DNA of 64,000 nucleotides from Gottfriedia endophytica (GCF_017814275.1 NZ_JAGIYQ010000001.1:281515-345514); one strand, 5' to 3'. Shown: positions 34,790-43,689, numbered from the stretch's first letter. Made by a program: numbers and translations. The notes: a model not told the origin generated them from the sequence alone.

Positions 34790-34812
34790 CTTTTGAAATA
34801 TGAAAATTATAT

Positions 34813-35070
34813 TCATTTAGAGAAGATATCTTTTTTTTCAAGTAATGCGATTAGTACAAATCCAATAACAATAACAGAATAAGATATCACAGTGATAATC
34901 CCTATCGCCAGTCCTTTCCAACGACCCACACCAAAAATGCTGTACAATAAAATAATTAAGTGTATTGAAGAAATGGATATAAAAACTCTCCTTAAAGTTT
35001 TACTGCTAGACAAAAAATTTATAAGAAACATTAAAAATGCCATTATAAGTATTAAAAGTATTAATATCAT
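34813..35070 (-). CDS. Small three-helix membrane protein, unrecognised
   Basis: An 85-residue protein of three hydrophobic segments (about 3-23, 34-50, 56-78) separated by short basic loops (SSSKTLRRVF, GRWKG) and a charged tail EKKDIFSK. The frame opens at GTG 35082, but AGGTGG overlaps that codon, so the ATG at 35068-35070 is preferred. It is flanked by family B repeats on both sides (34757 and 35152) in an otherwise core region. Family not recognised. Confidence 0.6.
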   Translation of the reverse strand: MILILLILIMAFLMFLINFLSSSKTLRRVFISISSIHLIILLYSIFGVGRWKGLAIGIITVISYSVIVIGFVLIALLEKKDIFSK

Positions 35071-35151
35071 TTTATTCACCACCTAAAAAGTAAAATAATA
35101 TGAATTTAAACTCTTACTATTTATTCCATAAGTCATTCAAATATTCCTTTA

Positions 35152-35185
35152 CTTATTAAACTATACTGCCCTTTAGTTGAATAAG
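35152..35185. repeat. Family B palindromic repeat, CTGCC variant with long tail
   Basis: CTTATTAAACTATACTGCCC then TTTAGTTGAATAAG, continuing AAAATCAATAATATGCTTAA, homologous to the tail of the copy at 24667. Confidence 0.8.
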
Positions 35186-35272
35186 AAAATCAATAATATG
35201 CTTAAACAGAGCCTTTGAAAAAAATCAAACAAAAAGTGGGAGTAACCTTAATATTTCGTCTGACTTTAGAAC

Positions 35273-35313
35273 AAAAAAACGACATATAGCGTTTTATGCT
35301 ACATGCCGTTTTA
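35273..35313 (-). terminator. Rho-independent terminator after yhgE
   Basis: AAAACGGCATGTAGC and GCTATATGTCGTTTT on the minus strand pair with two mismatches, followed by a T-run. Confidence 0.82.
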
Positions 35314-35317
35314 ATAA

Positions 35318-37705
35318 TTATGCTTCTACACTCGCTGGAGTATTTTGATCCATTCCACTTCCGTATTTCTTTTTGAAAATCATTGTAAAATATCCTAATG
35401 TTAAAAGGCTAAAGAATACGAAAAAGCCTAATAGTATATACACATTTTGCCACATAAAGCTGTAATCTCCTGATGAAATTACTGCTTTAAATGCTTGAAT
35501 TGTATAGGTCATTGGTAGTTTACCATAAAAATATTGTAAGAATGTTGGAAGTGTTTCAAGTGGGTACGTACCTGCACTTGTTGTCAATTGTAGAACTAAA
35601 ACAATAACAGCTAATAGTTTTCCAGCATCCCCAAATACAGTTGCTAAAAACTGAACTAGCGCCATAAATGTAAGAACTGAAACAAAACTAATTAAAAAGT
35701 AATACGGTAATGATTTTACTTCTAAATCAAATGCAAATAATAATAAAATACTTGCTAAAACTGCTTGAATTATTCCGACTCCTATTAATATTCCTGTTTT
35801 ACTTGCAAACCAGCTAAAAGCATTTTTAGGACGTGATAAAGGATCACGGAATGGGTAAACATTTGAAAGTAGAAGACCCCCTAGATACAATGCCATTGAA
35901 AGGAAGTATGGCGTAAATCCTGTTCCATAGTTTGGAACTTTGTTTACACTTTCCTTTTTCAAGTTTACTGGTTTTGAATACATATCCAGTTGTTTATTGT
36001 TTGCTTTTGCATCTTTTGTTTCATCTTTTGCTTCTTTCATATTTGTTGCTAATTTATGTGTTCCATCTTTAATTTTGCCTAATCCATCATTCAGTTGAGT
36101 AGAACCATTTGCTAATTGGTCTACACCATTTGTTAAAGCAGGTGTATTCGCATTTAACTGACCTACTCCACCAGAAAGCTGATTCATTCCATCTACTAAT
36201 TTTGATGAATTACTACTTAATTGATTTGCACCACTATTAAGTTGATTAATGCCAGACACTAATGCTGGTGTGTTATCATAAAGTTTTTTCGTTCCATTAG
36301 CTAAAGCCGTGCTACCTTCAGCTAGTTGTTTTCCACCAGTATTTGCTTCACCTAGTTTTTGGCCAAATTGTGTTAATCCATTTGTTACTTTCGTTTGCCC
36401 ATCAACTAATTTATTTACTCCTGCTGCAAGTTCATCACTTTTTTCATTTAAAGTAGTTGCACCAGTTGCGACTTGATTACCACCTTGGCTTAGTTGACCA
36501 GCTGCAGATGATAACCCATCGACTCCAGATGCGACTTGTTGACTACCTGAAACAAGTGCATCAAGCTTAGCTTTATATGCAGCCTGTTGATCTTTCGGTA
36601 AAGAAGAAAGTAAAGGAGCTACTGCTTTTTCAAATTCTGATAATCCATTTGCAACTTGTTCTGCTCCTGTTTTGGCATCATTTGCTTTCTTTTGCCATTC
36701 ATTTAGATTTGTTGATAATTTATTTGCTCCATCAGCTAACTGCACGGTACCAGCTTTTAATTGAGGAAGGTTTCCATTTAAAGAATTCAATCCTCCTAAT
36801 ACTTGCTTAGATCCATCAACTAATTGGCCATTAGCTGTATATAATTGACCTAAACCATTTGATAGAGTATTCATACCAGTATTTAACTGAGATGCTCCGG
36901 AATTCAAGTCACTTATCCCTTTTGAAAGTGGACCTACTCCACTATAAAGTTGATTAATCCCGTTAGATAATTGACCAACACCATTTGTGTATGCTACTAA
37001 ACCATCTTTTTCTTTTTGTGAGCCTTCATCTAGTTTGCTCACACCTTCTTTTAATTCAATTGACTTACTAGCTAATGTTTTAAGTCCATCTGTAAGCTTT
37101 TGTGATCCATCTTTAGCATCACCTACACCATTATCAATTGCAGTTGAACCATCGCTAGCTTTTCCGATTCCATCAGTCATTTTACCGATGTTTTCATAGA
37201 TCGTTTTAACATAGTTTCGTGTAATATTTTGAGCAACTTCTTCTTTAATTTTTTCAGATGCCGAATTCCCTATTTGAGATGATATAAAGTTATATCCTTC
37301 GTTTGGAATATACTCCATTGTTAAATGTTTAGGACTTTTATCAGTAACAGTTGTAACATTTTCTGAAAAGTCTTTTGGAATACGAACAGCCATGTAATAG
37401 TCTTGTTTTTTCAAGCCTTTCATGGCTTTCTCATTACTAACAAATTTCCATTTGAAATTGTCATCTTTTTTTAGGTTATCAACTAGTTCTTTCCCTACAT
37501 TTACCGACTTTCCATCAACTGTTGCACCTTCATCTAAATTTACAACTGCTACTGGCAAATCGTTTAACTTATCGTACGGATTCCAAAAAGCCCATAAAAA
37601 CATTCCACTGTACATTAATGGTACAAGCAATACAGCAATTATTGGAATTAAAAGCTTTTTGTCTCTTACTATATGGCTAAATTCTTTTCCAAATTGTGAA
37701 AACAC
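35318..37705 (-). CDS. yhgE: YhgE/Pip-family ABC-2-like membrane protein
   Basis: A 795-residue membrane protein of the YhgE/Pip (phage infection protein) family. N-terminal helix LLIPIIAVLLVPLMYSGMFL, the YhgE/Pip N-terminal domain (LPVAVVNLDEGATVDGKSVN), then a long extracytoplasmic region of about 400 residues built from imperfect heptad-like L-x-x-G repeats (GVGQLSNGINQLYSG and similar), and five to six C-terminal helices of ABC-2 permease type. L. lactis Pip is a phage receptor; the cellular role is unsettled. GAGAGAG lies before the ATG. A TetR gene is directly upstream with matching operators. Confidence 0.9.
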   Translation of the reverse strand: MFSQFGKEFSHIVRDKKLLIPIIAVLLVPLMYSGMFLWAFWNPYDKLNDLPVAVVNLDEGATVDGKSVNVGKELVDNLKKDDNFKWKFVSNEKAMKGLKKQDYYMAVRIPKDFSENVTTVTDKSPKHLTMEYIPNEGYNFISSQIGNSASEKIKEEVAQNITRNYVKTIYENIGKMTDGIGKASDGSTAIDNGVGDAKDGSQKLTDGLKTLASKSIELKEGVSKLDEGSQKEKDGLVAYTNGVGQLSNGINQLYSGVGPLSKGISDLNSGASQLNTGMNTLSNGLGQLYTANGQLVDGSKQVLGGLNSLNGNLPQLKAGTVQLADGANKLSTNLNEWQKKANDAKTGAEQVANGLSEFEKAVAPLLSSLPKDQQAAYKAKLDALVSGSQQVASGVDGLSSAAGQLSQGGNQVATGATTLNEKSDELAAGVNKLVDGQTKVTNGLTQFGQKLGEANTGGKQLAEGSTALANGTKKLYDNTPALVSGINQLNSGANQLSSNSSKLVDGMNQLSGGVGQLNANTPALTNGVDQLANGSTQLNDGLGKIKDGTHKLATNMKEAKDETKDAKANNKQLDMYSKPVNLKKESVNKVPNYGTGFTPYFLSMALYLGGLLLSNVYPFRDPLSRPKNAFSWFASKTGILIGVGIIQAVLASILLLFAFDLEVKSLPYYFLISFVSVLTFMALVQFLATVFGDAGKLLAVIVLVLQLTTSAGTYPLETLPTFLQYFYGKLPMTYTIQAFKAVISSGDYSFMWQNVYILLGFFVFFSLLTLGYFTMIFKKKYGSGMDQNTPASVEA

Positions 37706-37734
37706 TTATCTCTCTCCTTCTTATATTGAATAAC

Positions 37735-37757
37735 TGACCAAATTACCCATTTGGTCA
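37735..37757. promoter_or_regulatory. TetR operator upstream of yhgE
   Basis: TGACCAAAT, spacer TACCC, ATTTGGTCA: 9-bp perfect arms between tetR and yhgE. Same half-site and same 5-base spacer as the palindrome at 38379. Confidence 0.75.
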
Positions 37758-37782
37758 AATTTATTTATTTAAAAATGGATTA

Positions 37783-38355
37783 TCATTTTGACAATCCATT
37801 TAAAATATAGAAATTAAATAGTTCTGTAATACGTTGTTTATCTAGAGGTTCGTGATCTCTGCTCCATTCAATCGTTAGTGTTGTATACAACCTATATAAG
37901 ACGACAGCAGTGATTTCTGCATCACATTGAACGATTTCATTTCGATCAATTGCTTCTTCAATCTTACGTTTTAGATATTGAATAACCGCGCTGTTAAGTC
38001 TCTTAATTGCATCATGGACAGCAATTGTTCCAATTTCGCGTTGTTCTTGAAGAAGTTTAATCGTTAAATCATGTTCTGTTTGAAATTCCATTATTGCTTC
38101 GATTCCTTTATGAACTTTCGTAATAAAAGAATCTGAATCACAAATGGAGTTTTCTGCTACATTTTTCATATCTAAAATTAAATTATTGATAATTTCGTCA
38201 AATAATTCCTCTTTATTTTTGAAAAAAGTATAAATGGTTCCTTTTCCAACATTTGCTTGCTTTGCAATTTGACTCATTGTTGTAGCTTTATAACCAAATG
38301 TTCCAAAGGATCTTGTCGCTGCCTCTAAAATTCCTCTCTTTTTACTAGTACTCAA
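37783..38355 (-). CDS. TetR-family regulator of the yhgE locus
   Basis: A 190-residue TetR regulator. The DNA-binding domain spans about residues 4-50 (RGILEAATRSFGTFGYKATT, then MSQIAKQANVGKGTIYTFFK), the remainder is a helical dimer/ligand domain. The frame begins at 38403, but AAAGGAG nine bases before a TTG at 38353-38355 gives MSTSKKRG, the normal family start. It lies immediately upstream of yhgE; two near-identical palindromes flank the gene, one before each start, which suggests it represses both itself and yhgE. Confidence 0.9.
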   Translation of the reverse strand: MSTSKKRGILEAATRSFGTFGYKATTMSQIAKQANVGKGTIYTFFKNKEELFDEIINNLILDMKNVAENSICDSDSFITKVHKGIEAIMEFQTEHDLTIKLLQEQREIGTIAVHDAIKRLNSAVIQYLKRKIEEAIDRNEIVQCDAEITAVVLYRLYTTLTIEWSRDHEPLDKQRITELFNFYILNGLSK

Positions 38356-38378
38356 CGTATTACGCTCCTTTTGACTAA

Positions 38379-38403
38379 TTGACCAAAAATGAATTTTGGT
38401 CAA
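38379..38403. promoter_or_regulatory. TetR operator upstream of tetR
   Basis: TTGACCAAAA, spacer ATGAA, TTTTGGTCAA: 10-bp perfect arms, 24 bases before the TTG start. Consensus with the yhgE site: TGACCAAAW, five bases, WTTTGGTCA. Confidence 0.78.
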
Positions 38404-38463
38404 TTTGATATACTTAATTTAACATACCTTTTTTATCTTTTCAACTTTAATATAAAAAATTAA

Positions 38464-38552
38464 GCAGTTTTCGTAGATATTGTTTTATTTAAAGTAGGAC
38501 GTGAGTTTCCGCTTCAGACCTTTTAAAAACAACAATCTTTTAGAAAAGAGCC
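38464..38552 (+). repeat. Family A repeat, internally deleted derivative
   Basis: Has the left end GCAGTTTTCGTAGATATTG, a shrunken centre with AGGACGTGAG, and the right end CAACAATCTTTTAGAAAAGA then GCC. About 89 bp. Confidence 0.7.
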
Positions 38553-38581
38553 AAAAATAAAAAGAAATTCAAAAAATAAGA

Positions 38582-38600
38582 AGAAGCATTTAGCTTCCCC
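38582..38600 (-). terminator. Likely terminator after the spore lipoprotein gene
   Basis: GGAAGC and GCTTCT arms around TAAAT, then TTCTTATTTTTT on the minus strand. The stem is short. Confidence 0.55.
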
Positions 38601-38623
38601 TTATTAATGAATAGTGAATTTAG

Positions 38624-39388
38624 TTACCTTACGATGTTTTTTGCTTTATTACTAACATTATTGATCATGTTGTTTATATCTTGTGTTGCGTTAGGTACTA
38701 CATTATTGTTTTTTACTCGATTTGTAAAATCTTTTACTTTATTACGGACATCTGGATCAAATGTAACATATACTTTTTTTCCAACAGTATTTGGTGCAAT
38801 ATGATGCTTAATTTGATCTCTCGCAACATTTTCATTCACATTGTGATTTTTTAAATCTACTGCAATTAATATTTGGTTTCCAACAGCTAGTGTATTTGCA
38901 TCAGCAACATTATTCAATTGTTTTACTTTAGTTGAGATTAAGTTCGATAATTTACCATCATAATTTGCATTAGGATTTGTACTAATATTTGTATAAGGAA
39001 CAATTGGAACAGTGTTAGTATTAGGTGCAGTTGGAACTACGTTGGTATTAGGTGCAGTTCGATATGTTACATTTTGAGTATTTAAAGTATTGTTTGTATA
39101 ATACCTTCCGTACCCTTTTCCTGCTTTAGCATCTCGAACCATTCCATCATTTATATATTCACTACTTAATCCTTCGTTAATACGGTCATTCCCGTTACTA
39201 TAATTAACCCTATTATTGCCAGTATAACTTACATTACTTGGATATGGGTTTGCAGGATTGTTTTGATATCCAACATTTTTATAACTTGTATTTGTTACCC
39301 CAGGTTTTTTTGTAGTGTTCATATTACATGCAGTTAAAGATAAAGCCGCAATTAAAGAAGATGTAATAATTAAACTTTTTTTGTTCAA
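38624..39388 (-). CDS. YhcN/YlaJ-family spore lipoprotein (CoxA-like)
   Basis: A 254-residue lipoprotein: signal peptide MNKKSLIITSSLIAALSLTA, lipidated Cys at 21. An Asn/Tyr/Pro-rich low-complexity region (about 25-140, with APNTNVVPT-type repeats) precedes the YhcN/YlaJ domain (KVKQLNNVADANTLAVGNQI, then VYVTFDPDVRNKVKDFTNRV). B. subtilis relatives include YhcN, YlaJ and CoxA; CoxA (YrbB) is encoded next to safA, and this gene is close to safA too, so it may be the CoxA counterpart. TTG start 8 bases after GGGAGG, which lies in a long hairpin. Confidence 0.82.
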   Translation of the reverse strand: MNKKSLIITSSLIAALSLTACNMNTTKKPGVTNTSYKNVGYQNNPANPYPSNVSYTGNNRVNYSNGNDRINEGLSSEYINDGMVRDAKAGKGYGRYYTNNTLNTQNVTYRTAPNTNVVPTAPNTNTVPIVPYTNISTNPNANYDGKLSNLISTKVKQLNNVADANTLAVGNQILIAVDLKNHNVNENVARDQIKHHIAPNTVGKKVYVTFDPDVRNKVKDFTNRVKNNNVVPNATQDINNMINNVSNKAKNIVR

Positions 39389-39392
39389 AACA

Positions 39393-39475
39393 AAAACCTC
39401 CCTTAAGGTAGAAGCTATGTTGTAACACGAATTGTATTACAACATTAGCTTGACCCTAGATGGAGGTTTTTAGTT
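39393..39475 (-). promoter_or_regulatory. Long hairpin between nadE and the spore lipoprotein gene, enclosing its ribosome site
   Basis: On the minus strand AAACCTCC pairs with GGAGGTTT, and AAGCTA-TGTTGTAA pairs with TTACAACA-TAGCTT inside, giving a stem-loop of about 75 nt. The closing arm carries the GGGAGG ribosome site and is followed by TTTTTGTTTTG. It can act as the nadE terminator and as a translational block on the next gene. Confidence 0.65.
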
Positions 39476-39495
39476 TGTTAATTGATGGTATACAC

Positions 39496-40236
39496 TTAAA
39501 ATTTTGGAGGTGCAGCTGCTAACGAACGTTTGTGATGAGAACGTTCATGAAGTCGATCGATAATTTGACGATCTTTCTCTGGAATTTCTTCACCTTTTAA
39601 AAATTTATCAATCATATTATAAGTTGTTCCCATTTCATTTTCATCTGTTTGACCTTCCCATAGGCCTGCACTTGGTGCTTTATTAACTACTTGATCTGGT
39701 ACACCTAACGTAATCGCTAATTCACGAACCTCGCCTTTTGTAAAGTGAACAAGAGGTACTAAATCAACCCCACCGTCTCCATACTTTGTGAAATAGCCTG
39801 TATGCCATTCAGCAGCATTATCTGTTCCTACAACTAAATAGCCATAATTATTTGCAACTGTATATAAAGTAGTCATTCGAAGTCTAGCTCTTGTATTGGC
39901 ATCGCCTAATTTTGAAGCTTCCTCTTTCCATTCTCCAATTCCTTTTAATTGGTTCTCAATTTCTGTAAAAAGGACATTATGAGTATTCGTTAAATCGACT
40001 GTAATTTGTTTTAGTCCAGCACTTTCCGCAACCGCTAAAGCATCTTCACGGTCTTTTGGGTTGCTTTTACATGGCATAATAACTCCAATTGAGTTTTCAG
40101 GAAAAGCACGTTTAATTAAATGCGAAACAACAGCAGAATCGATTCCACCGCTAATCCCAACAATTAATCCATTTAATCCAGAATTTTTCACTTGTTCTCT
40201 TAACCATTCGACAAGTTTATTAATTTTTTCTTCCAT
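39496..40236 (-). CDS. nadE: NH3-dependent NAD+ synthetase
   Basis: Last step of NAD synthesis: amidates nicotinic acid adenine dinucleotide using ammonia. 246 aa, with the ATP-pyrophosphatase P-loop SGGIDS at 29-34, NTRARLRMTTLYTVAN, and the deamido-NAD site GTDNAAEWHTGYFTKYGDGG. It lacks a glutaminase domain and is shorter than the 272-residue B. subtilis NadE, closer to the short type of clostridia and some bacilli. AAAGGA precedes the ATG. Its location near nadBCA puts the pathway in one region. Confidence 0.95.
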   Translation of the reverse strand: MEEKINKLVEWLREQVKNSGLNGLIVGISGGIDSAVVSHLIKRAFPENSIGVIMPCKSNPKDREDALAVAESAGLKQITVDLTNTHNVLFTEIENQLKGIGEWKEEASKLGDANTRARLRMTTLYTVANNYGYLVVGTDNAAEWHTGYFTKYGDGGVDLVPLVHFTKGEVRELAITLGVPDQVVNKAPSAGLWEGQTDENEMGTTYNMIDKFLKGEEIPEKDRQIIDRLHERSHHKRSLAAAPPKF

Positions 40237-40278
40237 CTATCTCGTTCCTTTCAATAAATAGACTAAATTGACTAATGC

Positions 40279-41247
40279 TTATATTACCATATTTTTTCCA
40301 TATTCAACAAATTCATGACGTTCTTTTAATGATTGAATCGTGTAATTGATTAATTTCTCAACTGCATCTGTATTAGTTGCTTTATTCCCTCTCCAAAAAT
40401 GTTCCCATTCTCTAAGTAAATCATTGGGAAAAAGCATACAATACCAAAAGAATTTGTCGTTTTTAAGCTGAGTAAAGGGTTCTAGATTAAACAAAACTTT
40501 ACTATCCCACTTATTTTCGTTTAGTATATGCTGGCCTAGAACTGAATACTCATAAGATATTGGACCTTGAGATAAATTATCCAAATCAATAATAAAGCAC
40601 CTTGTATCTATCTGAAGAAAATTATGAGGAACCAAGTCACCATGAAGTAAATCATTACATTCATTTGATTGATCTAGTTTTAAATTGAGGATAAAAATTG
40701 AAAGAGTTAAGATTTCGTCATAAACATCTTTCCCAATATAATACCGAATACATTCTCTCATTTTCCAAAATAGTGAGATCCTTTTACTCCATTTTCGTTC
40801 AATATTGATTGGATATGCAAGTCTTCTCAAATAAGGCAATTTCAATAATGCACTATGAAGTAAAAATACTGTTTTTGTGGCGATCTTAAGGGAGGATTCC
40901 TTCGAAAAGTTCGGAACATTCCCATTGCAAAAAAAAGGAAAAATTATAGCATAGTAATTGGTCAAATTCACTATTTCTTCATGATTAGAAAGAGTTATCG
41001 GATAAATTGTGTATTGAAACATTTGTGTAGAAAGTTTCTTGTATATTAGACTTACTCGTTTCGCTTCATAATAATTTTTGTACACTTTAACAATAAATAC
41101 ATTTTCTTCACTTTGCATAATTGAATAAACGTATTTTGCAATTCTGTTAACTTTTACAGAATGATATCCATTTTTTGTAAAAAGTAGAAAAAGACGATCC
41201 ATAAGATTATCGTCTCTTCCCACTTTTTTTATTAGATTATTGTTCAT
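40279..41247 (-). CDS. APH/CotS-like kinase family protein downstream of safA
   Basis: A 322-residue protein of the aminoglycoside phosphotransferase/choline kinase fold. Catalytic loop LLHGDLVPHNFL (HGD at 202-204, N at 209) and metal-binding DLDN at 221-224 are intact; the N-terminal lobe has VFIVKVYKNYYEAKRVSLIY with a candidate ATP-binding Lys. Related CotS/YutH/YsxE proteins are spore-coat associated. The ATG at 41245-41247 overlaps the end of safA by 11 bases, so it is probably cotranscribed with safA in the mother cell. Antibiotic resistance is not suggested. Confidence 0.75.
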   Translation of the reverse strand: MNNNLIKKVGRDDNLMDRLFLLFTKNGYHSVKVNRIAKYVYSIMQSEENVFIVKVYKNYYEAKRVSLIYKKLSTQMFQYTIYPITLSNHEEIVNLTNYYAIIFPFFCNGNVPNFSKESSLKIATKTVFLLHSALLKLPYLRRLAYPINIERKWSKRISLFWKMRECIRYYIGKDVYDEILTLSIFILNLKLDQSNECNDLLHGDLVPHNFLQIDTRCFIIDLDNLSQGPISYEYSVLGQHILNENKWDSKVLFNLEPFTQLKNDKFFWYCMLFPNDLLREWEHFWRGNKATNTDAVEKLINYTIQSLKERHEFVEYGKNMVI

Positions 41248-43564
41248 CTTCCTCAAAGTAAGGCACCCCGTATGAACCCGGTTCATTTCGAGTTGATACT
41301 TCATTGGTAGGTTTGTATAACTGTGTATTCGGATCAAAATATGGATGATTTGATCCTTCAGGATTTTGTTCATTAGAATAATCCGTTGTAGTATACCCAT
41401 CGAATTTTGGATAATTTAAAGTGGAAGATTCGAATGATGTATTAATGAATGTATCTTGTGCGTTTGTTGAAAAATCTTCATATCCAGTATATTGGAAAGT
41501 ATCATCTCTATATAGCGGAGCATTTGGACCATAACTGTACGGTGAGACACCAGGATATGGATGATACATGTTATCATACATTGGAGCATGATCATAGTAT
41601 GGTGACACGCCTGGATAACCAGTTGGATGGACAAATGGTGCATTTTCATAACCACCATAATAACCTGGATAACTACCTGGATAATGCGACATAGCTTGAC
41701 TTGGCATATAGGCTGGGGATACCGCTGCATTTGGTGAATACACTGGTGATACCGCTGTATTCGGCATATAGGCTGGGGATACTTGTTGACTTGGCATATA
41801 TGCTGGTGATACTTGTTGATTTGGCATATACGCTGGCGATACTTGCTGATTTGGCATATACGCTGGTGATACTTGTTGATTTGGCATATACGCTGGTGAT
41901 ACTTGTTGATTTGGCATATACGCTGGTGATACTTGTTGATTTGACATATACGCTGGTGATACTTGCTGATTTGGCATATATGCTGGTGATACTTGTTGAT
42001 TTGGCATGTATGCTGGTGACACTTGTGCACTTGGTGCATATGATGGTGACACTTGTGCACTTGGTGCATATGATGGTGACACTTGTTGATATGGCATATA
42101 TGCTGGTGATACTTGTGCACTTGGCGTAAATGGTGCATTCGGCATAAATGTTGGTGATACTGGTGCATTATTTGCTATTGGTAACATTTGATGATATGGA
42201 GAATAAGCTGGTGATACTTGAGCGTTCGGTTTTCCTGCTGTAGCTGCTGGCGATACTTGAGCGTTCGGTTTTCCTGCCATTGCTGCTGGCGATACTTGAG
42301 CGTTCGGTTTTCCTGCCATTGCTGCTGGCGATACTTGAGCGTTCGGTTTTCCTGCCATACCTGCTGGCGATACTTGAGTGTTCGGTTTTCCTGCCATTGC
42401 TGCTGGCGATACTTGAGCGTTCGGTTTTCCTGCCATTGCTGCTGGCGATACTTGAGCGTTCGGTTTTCCTGCCATAGCTGCTGGCGATACTTGAGCATTG
42501 GGTTTTCCTGCCATAGCTGCTGGTGATACTTGGGTGTTCGGTTTTCCTGCCATTGCTGCTGGCGATACTTGAGCGTTCGGTTTTCCTGCCATAGTTGCTG
42601 GTGAAACCTGTTGATTTACATTTGGCTGATATTGATATGGAGATACTTGTTGATTTACATTCGGCTGATATTGGTATGGAGATACTTGTTGATTTACATT
42701 TGGCTGATATTGGTATGGAGATACTTGTTGATTCGGCATCCCAGTTTGTACAGGAGAGACGATCGAACCTGGGAAGTAACTTGGATGTTCAGACATTATT
42801 TGCCCCCCTTTGGTGATATTCATCGGACTTGGTGTCATCATAGGCAAAGGTTGCATGTTTGATTTACTTGCAACTGGAGAAACCATCTGCGGTTGAATAT
42901 TAGGTATATTTGCAATTGGTGATACCACTTGTGCGTTAGGTATGTTTGCTATTGGCGATACGATTTGTTGATTTGGCTTTGTTGCTATTGGTGACACTTG
43001 CTGATTAGCTTTTGTTGCTGCTGGTGATACTTGTTGATTCGCTTTTGTTGCTACTGGTGATACTGCCCCTTTTGTTGGTTTCGTTATTGCCGGTGACACT
43101 GCCCCTTTTGTTGGTTTTGTTACTACCGGTGATACTACCTCTTTTGTTGGTTTCGTTACTACTGGTGATACTACCTCTTTTGTTGGTTTTATTGCTGCTG
43201 GCGAAACTTGTGGCTTTGTAGGAGGTTTTGGGATCTCCTTAATTTGAGTTTCTTTTGTAGGTTTAACTTCTACATTGATATTAATATTTGTCTGTGGTGT
43301 TTCAGCAACAGCTGCCGGTTGTTCTTCTTCTAAATGAATACTCGGTTTTGGTTCTTTTGTTAACTGAACTTCTTTTTTTGATCCTACAACAAATTTTTGT
43401 TTTTCTTTTTCACCATGTTCAGGTACTTTAATTTTCATTCCAGGATGTATTGCTTCTGGATTACTCAATTGGGCATTCAATTTTACTAATTCATCAAAAT
43501 TAATATTATATTTTTGAGCAATTTTCCAAAGGGTGTCTCCCTTTTGCACAATATGAATTCTCAC
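41237..43564 (-). CDS. safA: SafA spore-coat morphogenetic protein with expanded VSP tandem repeats
   Basis: Mother-cell scaffold for the inner spore coat that binds cortex peptidoglycan. The N-terminal LysM domain is at 1-48 (HIVQKGDTLWKIAQKYNINF). After that comes about 600 residues of tandem repeats: K-P-T-K-type units, three YQYQPNVNQQVSP units, ten AGKPNAQVSPAAM units and about eleven YMPNQQVSPA units, all sharing VSP (about 40 copies), then a Tyr/Pro/Gly-rich tail. 775 aa, about twice the B. subtilis SafA. GTG start after GGAGGGG. Position next to nadA is conserved. Confidence 0.93.
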   Translation of the reverse strand: MRIHIVQKGDTLWKIAQKYNINFDELVKLNAQLSNPEAIHPGMKIKVPEHGEKEKQKFVVGSKKEVQLTKEPKPSIHLEEEQPAAVAETPQTNININVEVKPTKETQIKEIPKPPTKPQVSPAAIKPTKEVVSPVVTKPTKEVVSPVVTKPTKGAVSPAITKPTKGAVSPVATKANQQVSPAATKANQQVSPIATKPNQQIVSPIANIPNAQVVSPIANIPNIQPQMVSPVASKSNMQPLPMMTPSPMNITKGGQIMSEHPSYFPGSIVSPVQTGMPNQQVSPYQYQPNVNQQVSPYQYQPNVNQQVSPYQYQPNVNQQVSPATMAGKPNAQVSPAAMAGKPNTQVSPAAMAGKPNAQVSPAAMAGKPNAQVSPAAMAGKPNAQVSPAAMAGKPNTQVSPAGMAGKPNAQVSPAAMAGKPNAQVSPAAMAGKPNAQVSPAATAGKPNAQVSPAYSPYHQMLPIANNAPVSPTFMPNAPFTPSAQVSPAYMPYQQVSPSYAPSAQVSPSYAPSAQVSPAYMPNQQVSPAYMPNQQVSPAYMSNQQVSPAYMPNQQVSPAYMPNQQVSPAYMPNQQVSPAYMPNQQVSPAYMPSQQVSPAYMPNTAVSPVYSPNAAVSPAYMPSQAMSHYPGSYPGYYGGYENAPFVHPTGYPGVSPYYDHAPMYDNMYHPYPGVSPYSYGPNAPLYRDDTFQYTGYEDFSTNAQDTFINTSFESSTLNYPKFDGYTTTDYSNEQNPEGSNHPYFDPNTQLYKPTNEVSTRNEPGSYGVPYFEEDEQ
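41740..42110 (-). repeat. Tandem repeat in safA, 30-bp unit
   Basis: About eleven units encoding YMPNQQVSPA with minor variants (PSQQ, SNQQ, APSAQ). Near-identical codons between units suggest recent duplication. Confidence 0.88.
42205..42600 (-). repeat. Tandem repeat in safA, 39-bp unit
   Basis: Ten units encoding AGKPNAQVSPAAM, two with T for A after PN. DNA identity between units is very high, marking the youngest expansion. Confidence 0.9.
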
Positions 43565-43689
43565 TTTTTCCCCTCCTAGCCAATTGCTTCATTGTCAAAA
43601 TGTACAATGGTACCTCAACATAATGTATGTTTGTCATACACTAAATATGATTATTCAAGTAGAAAGTAAATATAAAAAAGCTCTGATCG

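Noticed and set aside
40279-41247. Aminoglycoside resistance kinase
   Set aside because: The APH fold motifs are present, but overlap with safA and similarity to CotS-type proteins point to a spore-coat role.
41449-42526. Long plus-strand and alternate-frame ORFs across the safA repeats
   Set aside because: Low-complexity frames produced by the tandem repeats; no start signals, and safA itself is a clear family member.
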